Source of the DNA: Anaerolineales bacterium
Lineage (GTDB): Bacteria; Chloroflexota; Anaerolineae; JAAEKA01
Length of the DNA stretch: 64,000 nt
Direction of reading: 5' to 3'
Assembly (NCBI GenBank): GCA_020634615.1
Contig: JACKBI010000012.1
Span: forward strand, 62,001-126,000
Below, in pieces: positions 33,073 to 42,072 of this stretch (the stretch's first letter is position 1; each line of letters starts with the position of its first letter). The notes under the pieces were generated by a model. The model was given only the letters and a program-made list of their open reading frames with translations. It did not search any database and was not told the DNA's origin. Both the position numbers and the translations under genes were made by a program.

Positions 33073-34596
33073 ATGAAACGGTACTGGCCAGCATTGCTGG
33101 CTATTCTTATTGTCACCGGTTTGTCCATGGTGGCTTGCAGTCGACCTGCAACCCCCGTAGCTCCCACAACTCCTGCAACTCCGGAGGTTACTCCCGTGGC
33201 AACAACCTCAACCAACGTCGATACTGCGCCGCCCGCCCCGGATATCACTGGACGCTGGGAAGGAGCGATCACCGTGCAGGGCACAGACCTTAACATCGTG
33301 GTAAATTTCAGCGAGGAAGACGGTCAGCTCGTCGGGACCATCGACGTTCCCCAGCAGGGCGCGACCGGAATCCAACTGCACGACATCAGCTACCAGTATC
33401 CAAACGTTCACTTTGAGATGCTGAGCGGATCGAGCAAGGCGACCCATGACGGTCAGCTGGCCGCCGATGGGACCATCAGCGGCGACTTCAGCCAGAGCGG
33501 TATCACCGGCAAATTTGCCATCCATCGTGCCGAGGCGCCGCCGCCCACCGTTGAGGTCGTGGAAGATGTGCCGTATAACCAGGAAAAGGTCACCTTTAAC
33601 AACGGCGACATCACTTTGGCCGGCACGTTGACGCTGCCGGAGGGGGACGGTCCATTCCCTGCGTTGATCCTGATCAGCGGCAGCGGCCAGCAGAATCGCG
33701 ATGAAGAGCTGTCCATTGTCCCCGGCTACAAGCCGTTCCGCGAGATCGCCGACACCCTGACCCGTCAGGGCATCGCTGTGCTGCGCTACGATGACCGCGG
33801 CATCGGCGAGTCGGGCGGCGATCCCAGCCAGGCCACCAGCGCCGACTTCGCGGACGACGCCGAAGCTGCGTTCACGTATCTGCAAGGGCGGCCCGAGATC
33901 GATGGCAAGCAGATCGGCATGCTCGGCCACAGCGAGGGCGGCATTATCGAGGCCATCATCGGCGCGCGCAACCCGAACGTGGCGTTCCTGATCTCCATGG
34001 CCGGCACAGCGGTTAACGGCTATGACACTGTTATCAAGCAGGTCGAACGACTGACACTGGCATCCGGCCTTGGCGCGGATGCTGCCACGGCCGCCGCGGA
34101 CCAGCAGCGTTCCCTGATGGATCTGGTCGTGGCGCAGGATTGGGACGGCCTCGAAGCTGCGATGACGGAAATGGCCAGCGCCCAGATTGCCGCCTTGCCC
34201 GATGACCAGAAGGCTGCTCTGGGAGATGTAGACACCTATGTGCAGCAGACGGTCGCTGCCCAACTGGCCGGAATGCAAAGCCCCTGGTATCAGTTCTTCC
34301 TCAACCACGATCCGGGCGAGGATTGGGCCGAGATCACCGTGCCCGTTCTGGGGCTCTACGGCGGCAATGACGCGCAGGTAGACGCGGAACAGAATACCAC
34401 CGCGCTGCAGGCCGCCCTTGAGAAGGCCGGCAATCAGGACTTCACCATCACCGTGATCCCGACCGCTAACCACCTGTTCCAGGATGCGACGACCGGCAGC
34501 GTGCAGGAATACGCACAGCTTGAGCCGCATCTCATGCCTGAGTTTCTTAGCACGGTCAGCGACTGGCTGCTGGCGCACGTCCAACTGCCTCAGTAA
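33073..34596 (+). CDS. Alpha/beta hydrolase lipoprotein
   Basis: 507 residues, ATG after AAGGAG. Signal peptide with lipobox SMVAC, then a Pro/Thr linker. Residues about 55-155 are a beta-rich N-terminal domain (GRWEGAITVQGTDLNIVVNFSEEDG), and the rest is an alpha/beta hydrolase: oxyanion region LISGSGQQNRDE, nucleophile elbow GHSEGG, acidic residue near LYGGNDAQVD and His in ANHLFQDA. This domain pair is typical of secreted esterase/peptidase-like hydrolases. Cell-surface location is expected. Substrate unknown. Confidence 0.9.
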   Translation: MKRYWPALLAILIVTGLSMVACSRPATPVAPTTPATPEVTPVATTSTNVDTAPPAPDITGRWEGAITVQGTDLNIVVNFSEEDGQLVGTIDVPQQGATGIQLHDISYQYPNVHFEMLSGSSKATHDGQLAADGTISGDFSQSGITGKFAIHRAEAPPPTVEVVEDVPYNQEKVTFNNGDITLAGTLTLPEGDGPFPALILISGSGQQNRDEELSIVPGYKPFREIADTLTRQGIAVLRYDDRGIGESGGDPSQATSADFADDAEAAFTYLQGRPEIDGKQIGMLGHSEGGIIEAIIGARNPNVAFLISMAGTAVNGYDTVIKQVERLTLASGLGADAATAAADQQRSLMDLVVAQDWDGLEAAMTEMASAQIAALPDDQKAALGDVDTYVQQTVAAQLAGMQSPWYQFFLNHDPGEDWAEITVPVLGLYGGNDAQVDAEQNTTALQAALEKAGNQDFTITVIPTANHLFQDATTGSVQEYAQLEPHLMPEFLSTVSDWLLAHVQLPQ

Positions 34597-34617
34597 CCGA
34601 TAGTCGCTGAGCAAACC

Positions 34618-35736
34618 ATGACTCGTCGACGAGGCTGCGTCGGTGCGCTTCTGGTGCTGATGGCACTGTGCGTGCTGGCCAGTCTGGTATCCATTGTCAG
34701 CAATCGCAACCTGTCCATCGCGCCGCCAGCCGTCGATCGGCTGGCGGACGTGGACAAGGCGCGACTGGCTGAGGCGCTACACCTCAGGCAGGCGTTAGGG
34801 AATGACATTTGGCCCGGTTTCGCCGATACCGACATACCGGTGTTGCTATGGAACCGCGAGACCAGCTTCCTGGTGGGAGTCGACCAGGCGCCGGCGGGCT
34901 GGCAGCCGGTGCCGGACGACACCTTCCTGGGCGAGCCGTACTTCTACCAACCCACTGACAATCCCCAGAACTTCGCGGTGCCGGTGGGCGACCGGCTGGC
35001 TGCCAGCATCGCCACCAAGAGCGAGACCGACGCGTTTCTGGTTGAACAGTTTCAATCCATGTTGCCGCCGGTGGTAAAGCAGGTTTTTCCGTACAGCGCT
35101 CTGATCCAGCCCAGCGAAGTCCAGATCACCGCCGTCTTGCACGAGGGATTCCACGTCCTGCAGAGTCAGGTCGCGTCTGCGAAACTCGACGCAGCCGAGC
35201 AGATCAACCGGCTGGAAGGCGATTACTGGCAGGCGGATGAGGCACAGGCTGGATTATGGAAGGAAGAGGTCGCCCTTCTGGATCAGGCGCTGAAAGCCAG
35301 GTCACTTGATGAAACGCGCAACCTGGCGCGGCAATTCATCGAGCGTCGCCAGGCGCGTCGCGCGGCGCAACAACTGCCCGATGGTCTGATCCAATTCGAG
35401 CGCCTGATCGAGTGGGAGGAGGGCCTCGCCAAATACGTCGAGCTGGCAAGCTGGCAATTGGCAGGCAATACGCCGGAGTACACGCCGCTGGCGACGCTCT
35501 CCGCAGATCCTGACTTCAAGGACTACTCAACCTTCGACAGCCGCTGGTCGCAGGAGATGAGCACCATGAAGCGGCAGGTCAACGAAGATGGTGTGACGCG
35601 CTTCTACTACACCGGCGCGGCCCAGGCCTTTCTGCTGGACAAACTGGCTCCCGGCTGGCAGGCGCAGGCTATGGCGCCTGGCGTGTTTCTGGAAGACCTC
35701 CTGGCAGCGGCGACCGGCGCTGACCACGCGCGATAA
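34618..35736 (+). CDS. Membrane-anchored HExxH protein, putative metallopeptidase
   Basis: 372 residues. One N-terminal anchor helix (about residues 8-27). The motif HEGFH (H175-E176-x-x-H179) is a zinc-binding HExxH, and E268 in EWEEGLAKYVEL is a credible third ligand as in gluzincins, since it lies on a helix after the first with the common form EGLAxY. The surrounding sequence matches no peptidase family that I can name. It starts 22 bases after the lipoprotein hydrolase and is probably in the same operon. Catalysis is inference from the motif only. Confidence 0.75.
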   Translation: MTRRRGCVGALLVLMALCVLASLVSIVSNRNLSIAPPAVDRLADVDKARLAEALHLRQALGNDIWPGFADTDIPVLLWNRETSFLVGVDQAPAGWQPVPDDTFLGEPYFYQPTDNPQNFAVPVGDRLAASIATKSETDAFLVEQFQSMLPPVVKQVFPYSALIQPSEVQITAVLHEGFHVLQSQVASAKLDAAEQINRLEGDYWQADEAQAGLWKEEVALLDQALKARSLDETRNLARQFIERRQARRAAQQLPDGLIQFERLIEWEEGLAKYVELASWQLAGNTPEYTPLATLSADPDFKDYSTFDSRWSQEMSTMKRQVNEDGVTRFYYTGAAQAFLLDKLAPGWQAQAMAPGVFLEDLLAAATGADHAR

Positions 35737-35774
35737 GGTCTGCATCGACTCTTTCATTTCGAGGAGAGCACTCT

Positions 35775-36743
35775 ATGACCGATCCTGTCATTGTCGCCTC
35801 AGATCTGGGGCGACGCTTTGGCGAGACTGTCGCCGTCAGTCAGCTTGAACTGACCGTGCAAGCTGGCGAGGTGTTCGGCTTTCTGGGCCATAACGGCGCC
35901 GGCAAGACGACCACAATTCGCATGCTGAACGGTATCCTGACGCCGACGACCGGGTCTGCCCGCGTGCTGGGGCTTGATCCCATGGTCGACGGCACGCAAC
36001 TGCGCAGCCGCACCGGCGTGCTCACCGAGACGCCGTCGCTGGACGAACGGCTGACCGGCCGCGACAACCTCACCATCTACGCTGACCTCTACCGCGTGCC
36101 CAAAGACGAGGTCCAGGCGCGTGTCGACGAGCTGCTGACCGGTTTTGATCTGATCGACCGGGCCGACGACAAGGCAGGCGGCTACAGCAAGGGCATGAAG
36201 CAGCGGCTGGCGCTGGCGCGCACGCTGCTGCACAAGCCGGAGATACTCTTTCTGGATGAGCCGACTTCAGGTCTTGATCCAGTGGCAGCCCGGCAGGTGC
36301 ACGAGATGATCCTGCAAACGACCCGCCAACAGGGGCACACCGTTTTCCTGTGCACCCACAACCTGGTGGAGGCGCAGCGGCTCTGCGACCGCGTCGGCGT
36401 TATGGAGCACGGCAAATTGGTCGCGCTGGGATCGCCGCGCGATCTGGCGCGCCAACTGGTGACCAACCTGACCGTCGATTTCGAGGTCGATGCCAGCTCG
36501 GTGCCCGGTGCCCTGCAAGCGTTGACTGCTGGCGGCGTGACAGCCAGCGCCGGCCAGCAAGCCGGTACGATCTTGGTCAGCGGCGCCGCGCGCGAGCAGA
36601 TACCCGATCAGGTCAGCCTGCTGGTCAATGCTGGCATACGGATCTACGGCGTGACGCCTCAGGAGCCGACTCTGGAGGATGTCTATTTTGCCTTGCACGG
36701 GGAAGAGCCTGTTCAGCACAACCAGGCGGAGGTGATCCAGTGA
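35775..36743 (+). CDS. ABC-2 type exporter ATPase
   Basis: 322 residues, ATG after GAGGAG. Walker A GHNGAGKTT, signature YSKGMKQRL, Walker B FLDEPTSGLD, switch His CTHN. The family (NatA/CcmA-like) exports lipids, antibiotics or polysaccharides. C-terminal extension after residue 225 as in NatA-type proteins. The permease gene overlaps by 4 bases. It is not an ECF ATPase: the signature and the C-terminal extension are of the ABC-2 kind. Confidence 0.93.
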   Translation: MTDPVIVASDLGRRFGETVAVSQLELTVQAGEVFGFLGHNGAGKTTTIRMLNGILTPTTGSARVLGLDPMVDGTQLRSRTGVLTETPSLDERLTGRDNLTIYADLYRVPKDEVQARVDELLTGFDLIDRADDKAGGYSKGMKQRLALARTLLHKPEILFLDEPTSGLDPVAARQVHEMILQTTRQQGHTVFLCTHNLVEAQRLCDRVGVMEHGKLVALGSPRDLARQLVTNLTVDFEVDASSVPGALQALTAGGVTASAGQQAGTILVSGAAREQIPDQVSLLVNAGIRIYGVTPQEPTLEDVYFALHGEEPVQHNQAEVIQ

Positions 36744-37552
36744 ACTGGCGAGCGATACAAGCGCTGATGCGCAAGGATCTCAAAGTAGTTGTTCAGAACA
36801 AGGGAGTCATTGTGCCGATCATTCTCTTGCCGCTGATTCTATTCATCGTGATTCCCGCGCTGGTGCTCTTCATTCCATCGGCGACAGCCTCAGCCAACAG
36901 TACTGACCTGGCGCAGTTGTTGGCTATGGTTGCGCCCGGACTGCGCGACCAACTGGTCGGTCTGACGCCGGATCAGGCCGGAGTTGTCTTCTTTCTGGTC
37001 TACATGATGGCGCCGCTCTTCCTGATCGTGCCGCTGATGGTGTCCAACGTCATCGCGGCTGACAGTTTTGTCGGCGAGCGTGAGCGTAAGACCCTGGAGG
37101 CGCTGCTCTACACGCCGACTACCGACGGCGAGCTGCTGGCGGGCAAGATCCTGTCTGCGCTGGTGCCGGCGGTGGTTGTCTCCCTGGTTGGCTACCTGAT
37201 CTACACCGTCACCGCAGATCTGGCGGCCGCACAAATCATAGGGCGGGCGCTCTTTCCGAACCCACTCTGGAACGTCCTTGTCTTGTGGGTTGCGCCGGCC
37301 GCAGCCGGTCTTGGCCTGACCAGCATGATGCTGGTGTCGGTGCGCGCCAAGACCTTCCAGGACGCCTACCAGACCGGCTCGCTGGTGGTACTACCGATTG
37401 TGCTTCTGTTGATCGGGCAGATCACCGGTGTCCTGTACTTCAATATATGGCTGACGCTGGCGCTGGGCCTGGTGCTGTGGATCATCGACGCCGTCCTGCT
37501 GTTCTATGGCCGGCGGACGTTCCATCGCAGCGAGTTGATCGCCCGCCTGTAG
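36740..37552 (+). CDS. ABC-2 type exporter permease
   Basis: 270 residues with GTG start in the GTGA overlap with the ATPase gene. Six predicted helices; N-terminal VNWRAIQALMRKDLKVVVQNKGV and the loop DSFVGERERKTLEALLYTPTTDGELLAGK are typical of NatB/CcmB-like ABC-2 permeases. It forms the membrane part of the exporter with 35775-36743. Substrate unknown. Confidence 0.92.
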   Translation: MNWRAIQALMRKDLKVVVQNKGVIVPIILLPLILFIVIPALVLFIPSATASANSTDLAQLLAMVAPGLRDQLVGLTPDQAGVVFFLVYMMAPLFLIVPLMVSNVIAADSFVGERERKTLEALLYTPTTDGELLAGKILSALVPAVVVSLVGYLIYTVTADLAAAQIIGRALFPNPLWNVLVLWVAPAAAGLGLTSMMLVSVRAKTFQDAYQTGSLVVLPIVLLLIGQITGVLYFNIWLTLALGLVLWIIDAVLLFYGRRTFHRSELIARL

Positions 37553-37567
37553 CCAGTCAACCGCAAG

Positions 37568-38323
37568 ATGTCCAGAATCGACGACTACCGCAAAACACTG
37601 ACTTCGCTGGACGCCTGGGAGCCGTTTTTGTTGCGCGAATCGGGACTGCCCGGCCCGCGCGGCAATCTGGAGTTGGCGGCTGCTGTGGCGGAGTTGGGCA
37701 GCGCCGGCCAATTCGCACGCTGGCTGACGCTGAGTCCCGAAGAGGCGCCGGTCAACTCGCCGCAGGAGTTTCTGGTGTTCTGCGCTGTGCGCGGGCAAGG
37801 ACGACTGCTGGCAGAGGGGCAGAGCGATTCGCTGGCTATTCTGCGCCGCTTCGCCAGTGATCCTCGTTGGCGGACGCGCGAGGCTGTGGCCATGGCGCTG
37901 CAACGTTGGGGCGACGATGATATGGACGGGCTGCTGGCCGCGATGGCGGATTGGAGTTGCGGCACGTTTCTGGAACAACGGGCCGCGGCGGCTGCCCTGT
38001 GCGAACCGCGGCTGCTGGTTGATGCCCGCCATGCGGGCACGGTGCAGGAAATTCTCGATGCGATCACGTTCACGATCCTGTCTGTCGATGATCGTAGGGA
38101 TCCGGATTTTCGCGTGCTGCGCCAGGCGCTGGGCTATTGCTGGAGCGTCGCGGTAGCTGCGTTGCCAGAGTCGGGCAAGGCTATCATGGAACGCTGGTGC
38201 GCCTCCGACGACCCGGACGTGCGCTGGATCATGCGCGAAAACCTGCGCAAGAAGCGTTTGCAGAAAATGGACGACTCGTGGACGGCGCAACAACGGCACG
38301 CGCTCCACGATGACGACAGCTAG
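37568..38323 (+). CDS. HEAT-like repeat protein
   Basis: 251 residues, all helical by composition, with HEAT-like stretches such as DSLAILRRFASDPRWRTREAVAMALQRWGDDDMDGLLAAM and ASDDPDVRWIMRENLRKKRL. HEAT proteins of this size and with WRTREAVAMAL-like signature are often related to DNA alkylation repair enzymes of the AlkD fold, but I see no firm catalytic match, so only the repeat class is claimed. Starts 16 bases after the ABC permease, on the same strand. Confidence 0.7.
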   Translation: MSRIDDYRKTLTSLDAWEPFLLRESGLPGPRGNLELAAAVAELGSAGQFARWLTLSPEEAPVNSPQEFLVFCAVRGQGRLLAEGQSDSLAILRRFASDPRWRTREAVAMALQRWGDDDMDGLLAAMADWSCGTFLEQRAAAAALCEPRLLVDARHAGTVQEILDAITFTILSVDDRRDPDFRVLRQALGYCWSVAVAALPESGKAIMERWCASDDPDVRWIMRENLRKKRLQKMDDSWTAQQRHALHDDDS

Positions 38324-38424
38324 CGTCGCGAATTTAGCGCTGGCGCTCGTTGCTGGTATACTTGTGACCACCAATCCTCAGCTATGCGCAGCAGCGCGGG
38401 CAATACAAAAGCGGAGTCAACAGC

Positions 38425-38967
38425 ATGAAGACAATATTTGGTCTGTTCGACCAGAAAGAACAAGCCGAGGCAGTGGCGGAATTTGCCCGCCGCTCCAACA
38501 TCACCGACGAGCATCTCAAGGTGCTTGACAGTGGCTCGCCTGCCCACGACCTCGTCGAGCCGTCACCCCGACCTGAGACGTCGAAGGGAATCCGTGCCTT
38601 CGCGATTCTGGGCACACTGATCTTTGCGGTGTTTGGCGCTTTCGCAGCCGTCGGCTCGGTCACCAGCACCAGCGCGCCGGTCAGCTTCGCCATCCAGGTA
38701 TTCCTCGTTTTTGTCATCATCGGCTTTCTGGCCGGCGTTGGACTGGGATTCGTCAAGGGGCGCTCTGACGGCGAAGAGGAAATCCAGCACTTCCGCGAGG
38801 CGTTCGAGCACGGCGCGATCATGGTCGTGATTGAAGCAGACCAGCACGTCGAAGGGTTCGTGGAGGAGATGCGCCGCCAGGGTGGCAAGATGATCCAGGT
38901 CTGCAAGTACGGCCGGCCGATGCCAGACATGACGGGTCAGGACTTGCAGGTCAGCGCAGCTCATTAG
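38425..38967 (+). CDS. Two-helix membrane protein, general-stress-like
   Basis: 180 residues. N-terminal MKTIFGLFDQKEQAEAVAEFARRSNI is a small alpha/beta ferredoxin-like fold as in YflT/GsiB-type stress proteins; two transmembrane helices follow (residues about 57-77 and 87-107), then HFREAFEHGAIMVVIEADQHVEGFVEEMRRQGGKMIQV. This repeated alpha-beta-anchor pattern is shared with DUF1269-like membrane proteins. Function unknown. A strong terminator follows. Confidence 0.78.
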   Translation: MKTIFGLFDQKEQAEAVAEFARRSNITDEHLKVLDSGSPAHDLVEPSPRPETSKGIRAFAILGTLIFAVFGAFAAVGSVTSTSAPVSFAIQVFLVFVIIGFLAGVGLGFVKGRSDGEEEIQHFREAFEHGAIMVVIEADQHVEGFVEEMRRQGGKMIQVCKYGRPMPDMTGQDLQVSAAH

Positions 38968-39011
38968 TCAGGTTGCCACGCTTGCGAAAAGCGGACCGGA
39001 GAAAGCATTTC

Positions 39012-39059
39012 AACGGATCGTCGCAGCGCCATCAGGCGCGCGGCGATCCGTTTGTTTTT
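39012..39059 (+). terminator. Rho-independent terminator
   Basis: AACGGATCG (39012-39020) pairs with CGATCCGTT (39044-39052), followed by TTTGTTTTT up to 39059. It ends the 38425-38967 transcript. The sequence overlaps the last codons of the convergent ecfT gene (39032-). Confidence 0.85.
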
Positions 39060-40147
39060 CGGGTCATGAGGGTGCTTATCAGCGCAGGCATGGCGAGACC
39101 TAGCGTGCCCAGCGCGATCAACGGATTCACCGCAGGAATACTCAGCATGGGATACGGGGAATAGGCCAGGCTGGTTTGATCGACGCCGGGCAGCGGCAGC
39201 AGATAGAGTACGGCCACCAGCAGGGATCCGGCCACCACCAGCCAGTCGGCCGCGGTCCACGGCTGCGGACGGTAGCTGGTGCGCTTGACGCCGCGGCCTT
39301 GCAGCCACAGTGCGGCGACGACGCTTACCCCGCCGGCCGCGATCAGCGCCGTGCCCAGCGATCCGACGCCCAGCAGGTTGGCCGCCACACCGCCCGCCAG
39401 CAGGATCAGCCCGAAAACCACCAATCCGCGGGATACATCGCCGGACCGGGCTGGCCGCGCGTCATTGCCAGGCGACCCGGCGTTGCCGAAGCCGCGCGCC
39501 GTCATCGCCTCGGCCAGTTGCATAGCGCGTTCCAGCCCGCTGACCAGCAGCGGCATGGCCAGCGGCAGCCAGTCGCGCGCACCGCGCACCTGATGGCCGC
39601 GCAGCCGCTGCGCCTCGCGGATCTGCCCAAACTGGTCCAGCGTCGTCGGCACATACGCCACGGCCACCGACACCACCACGCCCACCGGGTAGAACGCGCG
39701 CGGGATCAGCCGGATCAGCGCGTAGGTCGGCGTCGCCTGGTACAGCGCCAGAAACGCGGCGAACATCGCCGTCAACACCAACCCGTTGAGTGCGCCGTAG
39801 ACCACGGCTTCCAGCGTCACTGCACCGCCGATCAATGGAATCGAAGCCGGCAGTGTGAAAAGCACCGTTTGGCCGAAGTGCGACATAAGCCCGTTGAATG
39901 CAGCCGACAGCGTGATCACGATCAGGCCGAAGCGCCACAGCGAGAGTGGAAACTGGGGAGAAAAGGCCAGCGCGCGCCCGGCGCGCAGCGTCGCGGCAAT
40001 GCAAAGTAGGATAACGGCGAGGTAGACCGGGTTGCGCGTGCTGAGCAGCGCGGCCACGGTCGCCAGCAGCCAGACAACCCACGCCCCGGGATGGATCGCA
40101 GGACCGCGCCGCGCGGCATGGCTACGACTGCCGGCGCGCCTTGCCAT
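39032..40147 (-). CDS. ecfT: ECF transporter transmembrane component (EcfT)
   Basis: 371 residues, about eight helices. The coupling motif QLAEAMTARGFG, the EcfT ARG signature that contacts the ATPases, is followed by a glycine- and proline-rich loop. The sequence LIRLIPRAFYPVGVVVSVAVAYVPTT precedes RGARDWLPLAMPLLVSGLERAMQLAE as in CbiQ/EcfT. It forms the membrane scaffold of an energy-coupling factor transporter. The S component gene ends 3 bases upstream of its start. No ECF ATPase (EcfA) gene lies in the window; it must be encoded elsewhere if the transporter is active. The C terminus is slightly short and overlaps a plus-strand terminator. Confidence 0.88.
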   Translation of the reverse strand: MARRAGSRSHAARRGPAIHPGAWVVWLLATVAALLSTRNPVYLAVILLCIAATLRAGRALAFSPQFPLSLWRFGLIVITLSAAFNGLMSHFGQTVLFTLPASIPLIGGAVTLEAVVYGALNGLVLTAMFAAFLALYQATPTYALIRLIPRAFYPVGVVVSVAVAYVPTTLDQFGQIREAQRLRGHQVRGARDWLPLAMPLLVSGLERAMQLAEAMTARGFGNAGSPGNDARPARSGDVSRGLVVFGLILLAGGVAANLLGVGSLGTALIAAGGVSVVAALWLQGRGVKRTSYRPQPWTAADWLVVAGSLLVAVLYLLPLPGVDQTSLAYSPYPMLSIPAVNPLIALGTLGLAMPALISTLMTRKTNGSPRA

Positions 40148-40150
40148 CGG

Positions 40151-41896
40151 TTAACCCTTGCCTGAGGTGGGTTGCAGCGGGCCGGAGGAAGGACGCGGCT
40201 GCCGGCGCGGCGACGGATCATCGGACGGCAGGGGAGCCAGGACGGGCTCCGGGTGGTACTCGTAGCTGAACCGCTGGTCAAAGCGCCGCAGCGCCCGCAG
40301 GCTTGCCCCGCCAAACACCAGCATCAGGGCCACGTTGCCCACCACCCGCAGCCCGTCCCACAGCAACGAGGTGGCCAGATAGTAGGCCAGATAGCGCCCG
40401 GCCGTCTCGCGTAACGAGATGCCGGCCTGCCAGTACTGGTCGGCCGGCCCGGCCAGAAACGGCCAGAACCACAGGTTCATGATCACGCCGAAGAGCAGGC
40501 CCCAAACTCCGGCGAACAGCGCCAGCGCCGCGACCTCGCGGCGCGAGCCTGGCCGTCCACCGGCCCACCGGATCAGCGGCCGCGCCAACGGCGCCGACAG
40601 GCCGACCCAGCCGGCCGCAAACATCTGCGCCGGAAGCCACGGCCCGACGCCGCCCGTAAACACGGCCGACACCAGCAGCGTCAGCGCACCCATCAGGAAG
40701 CCAAACTGCCCGCCGAAGACATAACCGGTCAGGATGATCAACACGAAGACCGGGCTGAATCCGCCCGGCCCGGGGATGCCGACCTCCACGAAGCGCAGCA
40801 CTGAGTTGATCGCCACCAGGACGCCTAGCAACGCGATCAACTTGGCGCTGACGGCCTGACCCTGAACCTCCAGCAACAGCCCGGCGAAGCAAACGCCCAG
40901 CAGCACCAGCATCAGCCCGGGGCCGTTCAGAGAGGGCGGCTGCCCGGCGGCCGGACGCAGCGCGGCCGCCAGGAACGGGTAGAGCAGCGCCGCCACGCCG
41001 ATGACCGTGCTCAGCCCGTAGATCAGCAGGCTGATAGCCGCCGAGGTACGGCGCGCGGTCGAGGAGTTGCGATCTGTCCGCGGCCCGCGAGGAGCCGCGT
41101 CGCTGCTGGCGACTCGCAGCCCTGCCGCGCCGGCGCCCAGCACGAGAAGGACGCCGGCAAAGAGGGCGATACCCGGCGGCGCGCCGTCATCTGCGGCCGA
41201 ACTCTCGTCCGCGTCGATCGCCGGCTTAACCGATGGCGCAGCGGGCTGCTGTGGCGCCGGCGCGGCGTTTGCCGGCATCGTCAGCGCCGCTGCTGTGTCT
41301 GCCGCAAGCATGTCGTCGGGAACCGGCGAGAAGAGCGGTCCGTTGTCCGCTGCGCAGATCTCATCAAGAGACATCAGCGGCGGTTCGACCCCGTCCGCTC
41401 CTTCGCCCTCGCCCCACGACCAGCCGTCCACGTCGCCGGCGTGCAGCGTGCGCAGACTGGCGCCGATGGTGGCGTAGACCCACGCGCCGTCGATGCGGTG
41501 ATAGTACTGCCAGTAGACGCACGAGGCGCCGCCCTTGCACTGGCACCAGCAGGCTTCATCCGGGTAGCCACAGCCTTGCGCGCCGATCTCGCAGACGGTG
41601 CCACCCAGCGCGGTGTACTCGATCACCGGCTGCAGACCGGCCGCGGCCAGCAGCTCCTCGCCGGTCATCTCGCCGTCGGCAGCGAGATCGACGCAGGCCG
41701 TCTCCACCGTTCCGTCGCCAAAGCGGACCACCAGCCCCGCCTGGTTGGGCGGATCCGTCTGGGCCGAGACGTGGCCGGTCGGAAGAACCACGACCAGCAG
41801 CAAGAACACGGTCGACAGCATGGCGCGCCAAACGCCAGACGCAGATGGTCTCCGTCTGGCTGGCGCCGGTTGTGTCTTTCGTATCCAGAACGTCAT
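40151..41896 (-). CDS. ECF S component fused to an N-terminal DUF4430-like domain (predicted B12 receptor)
   Basis: 581 residues from ATG 41896; the longer frame to 42055 lies in repeat sequence. Signal peptide (about 20-45), then a domain of about 110 residues with VRFGDGTVETACVDL, CEIGAQGC, four more cysteines (ACWCQCKGGASC), WQYYHRIDGAWVYATIG and HAGDVDGWSWG. Its order matches DUF4430, the C-terminal domain of transcobalamin/intrinsic factor, and it is paralogous to the N-terminal domain of the next upstream protein (GDVDGWHWG there). A Pro/Ala linker leads to an S component with about eight helices and GYVFGGQFGFLMGALTLLVSAVFTGGVGPWLPAQM, the CbrT-like signature. Under the cobalamin riboswitch, B12 import is the likely role. 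Cysteine pairs suggest an exported, oxidised domain. Confidence 0.83.
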   Translation of the reverse strand: MTFWIRKTQPAPARRRPSASGVWRAMLSTVFLLLVVVLPTGHVSAQTDPPNQAGLVVRFGDGTVETACVDLAADGEMTGEELLAAAGLQPVIEYTALGGTVCEIGAQGCGYPDEACWCQCKGGASCVYWQYYHRIDGAWVYATIGASLRTLHAGDVDGWSWGEGEGADGVEPPLMSLDEICAADNGPLFSPVPDDMLAADTAAALTMPANAAPAPQQPAAPSVKPAIDADESSAADDGAPPGIALFAGVLLVLGAGAAGLRVASSDAAPRGPRTDRNSSTARRTSAAISLLIYGLSTVIGVAALLYPFLAAALRPAAGQPPSLNGPGLMLVLLGVCFAGLLLEVQGQAVSAKLIALLGVLVAINSVLRFVEVGIPGPGGFSPVFVLIILTGYVFGGQFGFLMGALTLLVSAVFTGGVGPWLPAQMFAAGWVGLSAPLARPLIRWAGGRPGSRREVAALALFAGVWGLLFGVIMNLWFWPFLAGPADQYWQAGISLRETAGRYLAYYLATSLLWDGLRVVGNVALMLVFGGASLRALRRFDQRFSYEYHPEPVLAPLPSDDPSPRRQPRPSSGPLQPTSGKG

Positions 41897-41938
41897 ATCG
41901 ATCGTGTCACTTCGTCCGCCGGTAGAATCGCCACTCGC

Positions 41939-42072
41939 GGCGCTCCGGGAATCTCCGGAACGGGCACAAGGCCCTATCCTACCGCGCGGCTGGTCATCTT
42001 CCGGTTGTAGGATAGCCCCTTGTGGGCGCTCCGGGAATCCTCGAAGCGGGCGCAAGACCCTACCCTACGGCG
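41939..42072. repeat. Imperfect direct repeats between the B12-uptake genes
   Basis: GGCGCTCCGGGAATC starts a repeat at 41939 (to about 41976) and another at 42025 (to 42072), the latter overlapping the stop codon of the upstream gene. Each continues with CGGGC-CAAG-CCCTA-CCTAC. Between them GTAGGATAG-CCTTGTG is an inverted form of the same string. Confidence 0.65.

Noticed and set aside
35775..36743. Missing ECF ATPase for the B12 transporter
   Set aside because: Its signature YSKGMKQRL and C-terminal extension are of the ABC-2 exporter type, and its partner permease directly overlaps it.
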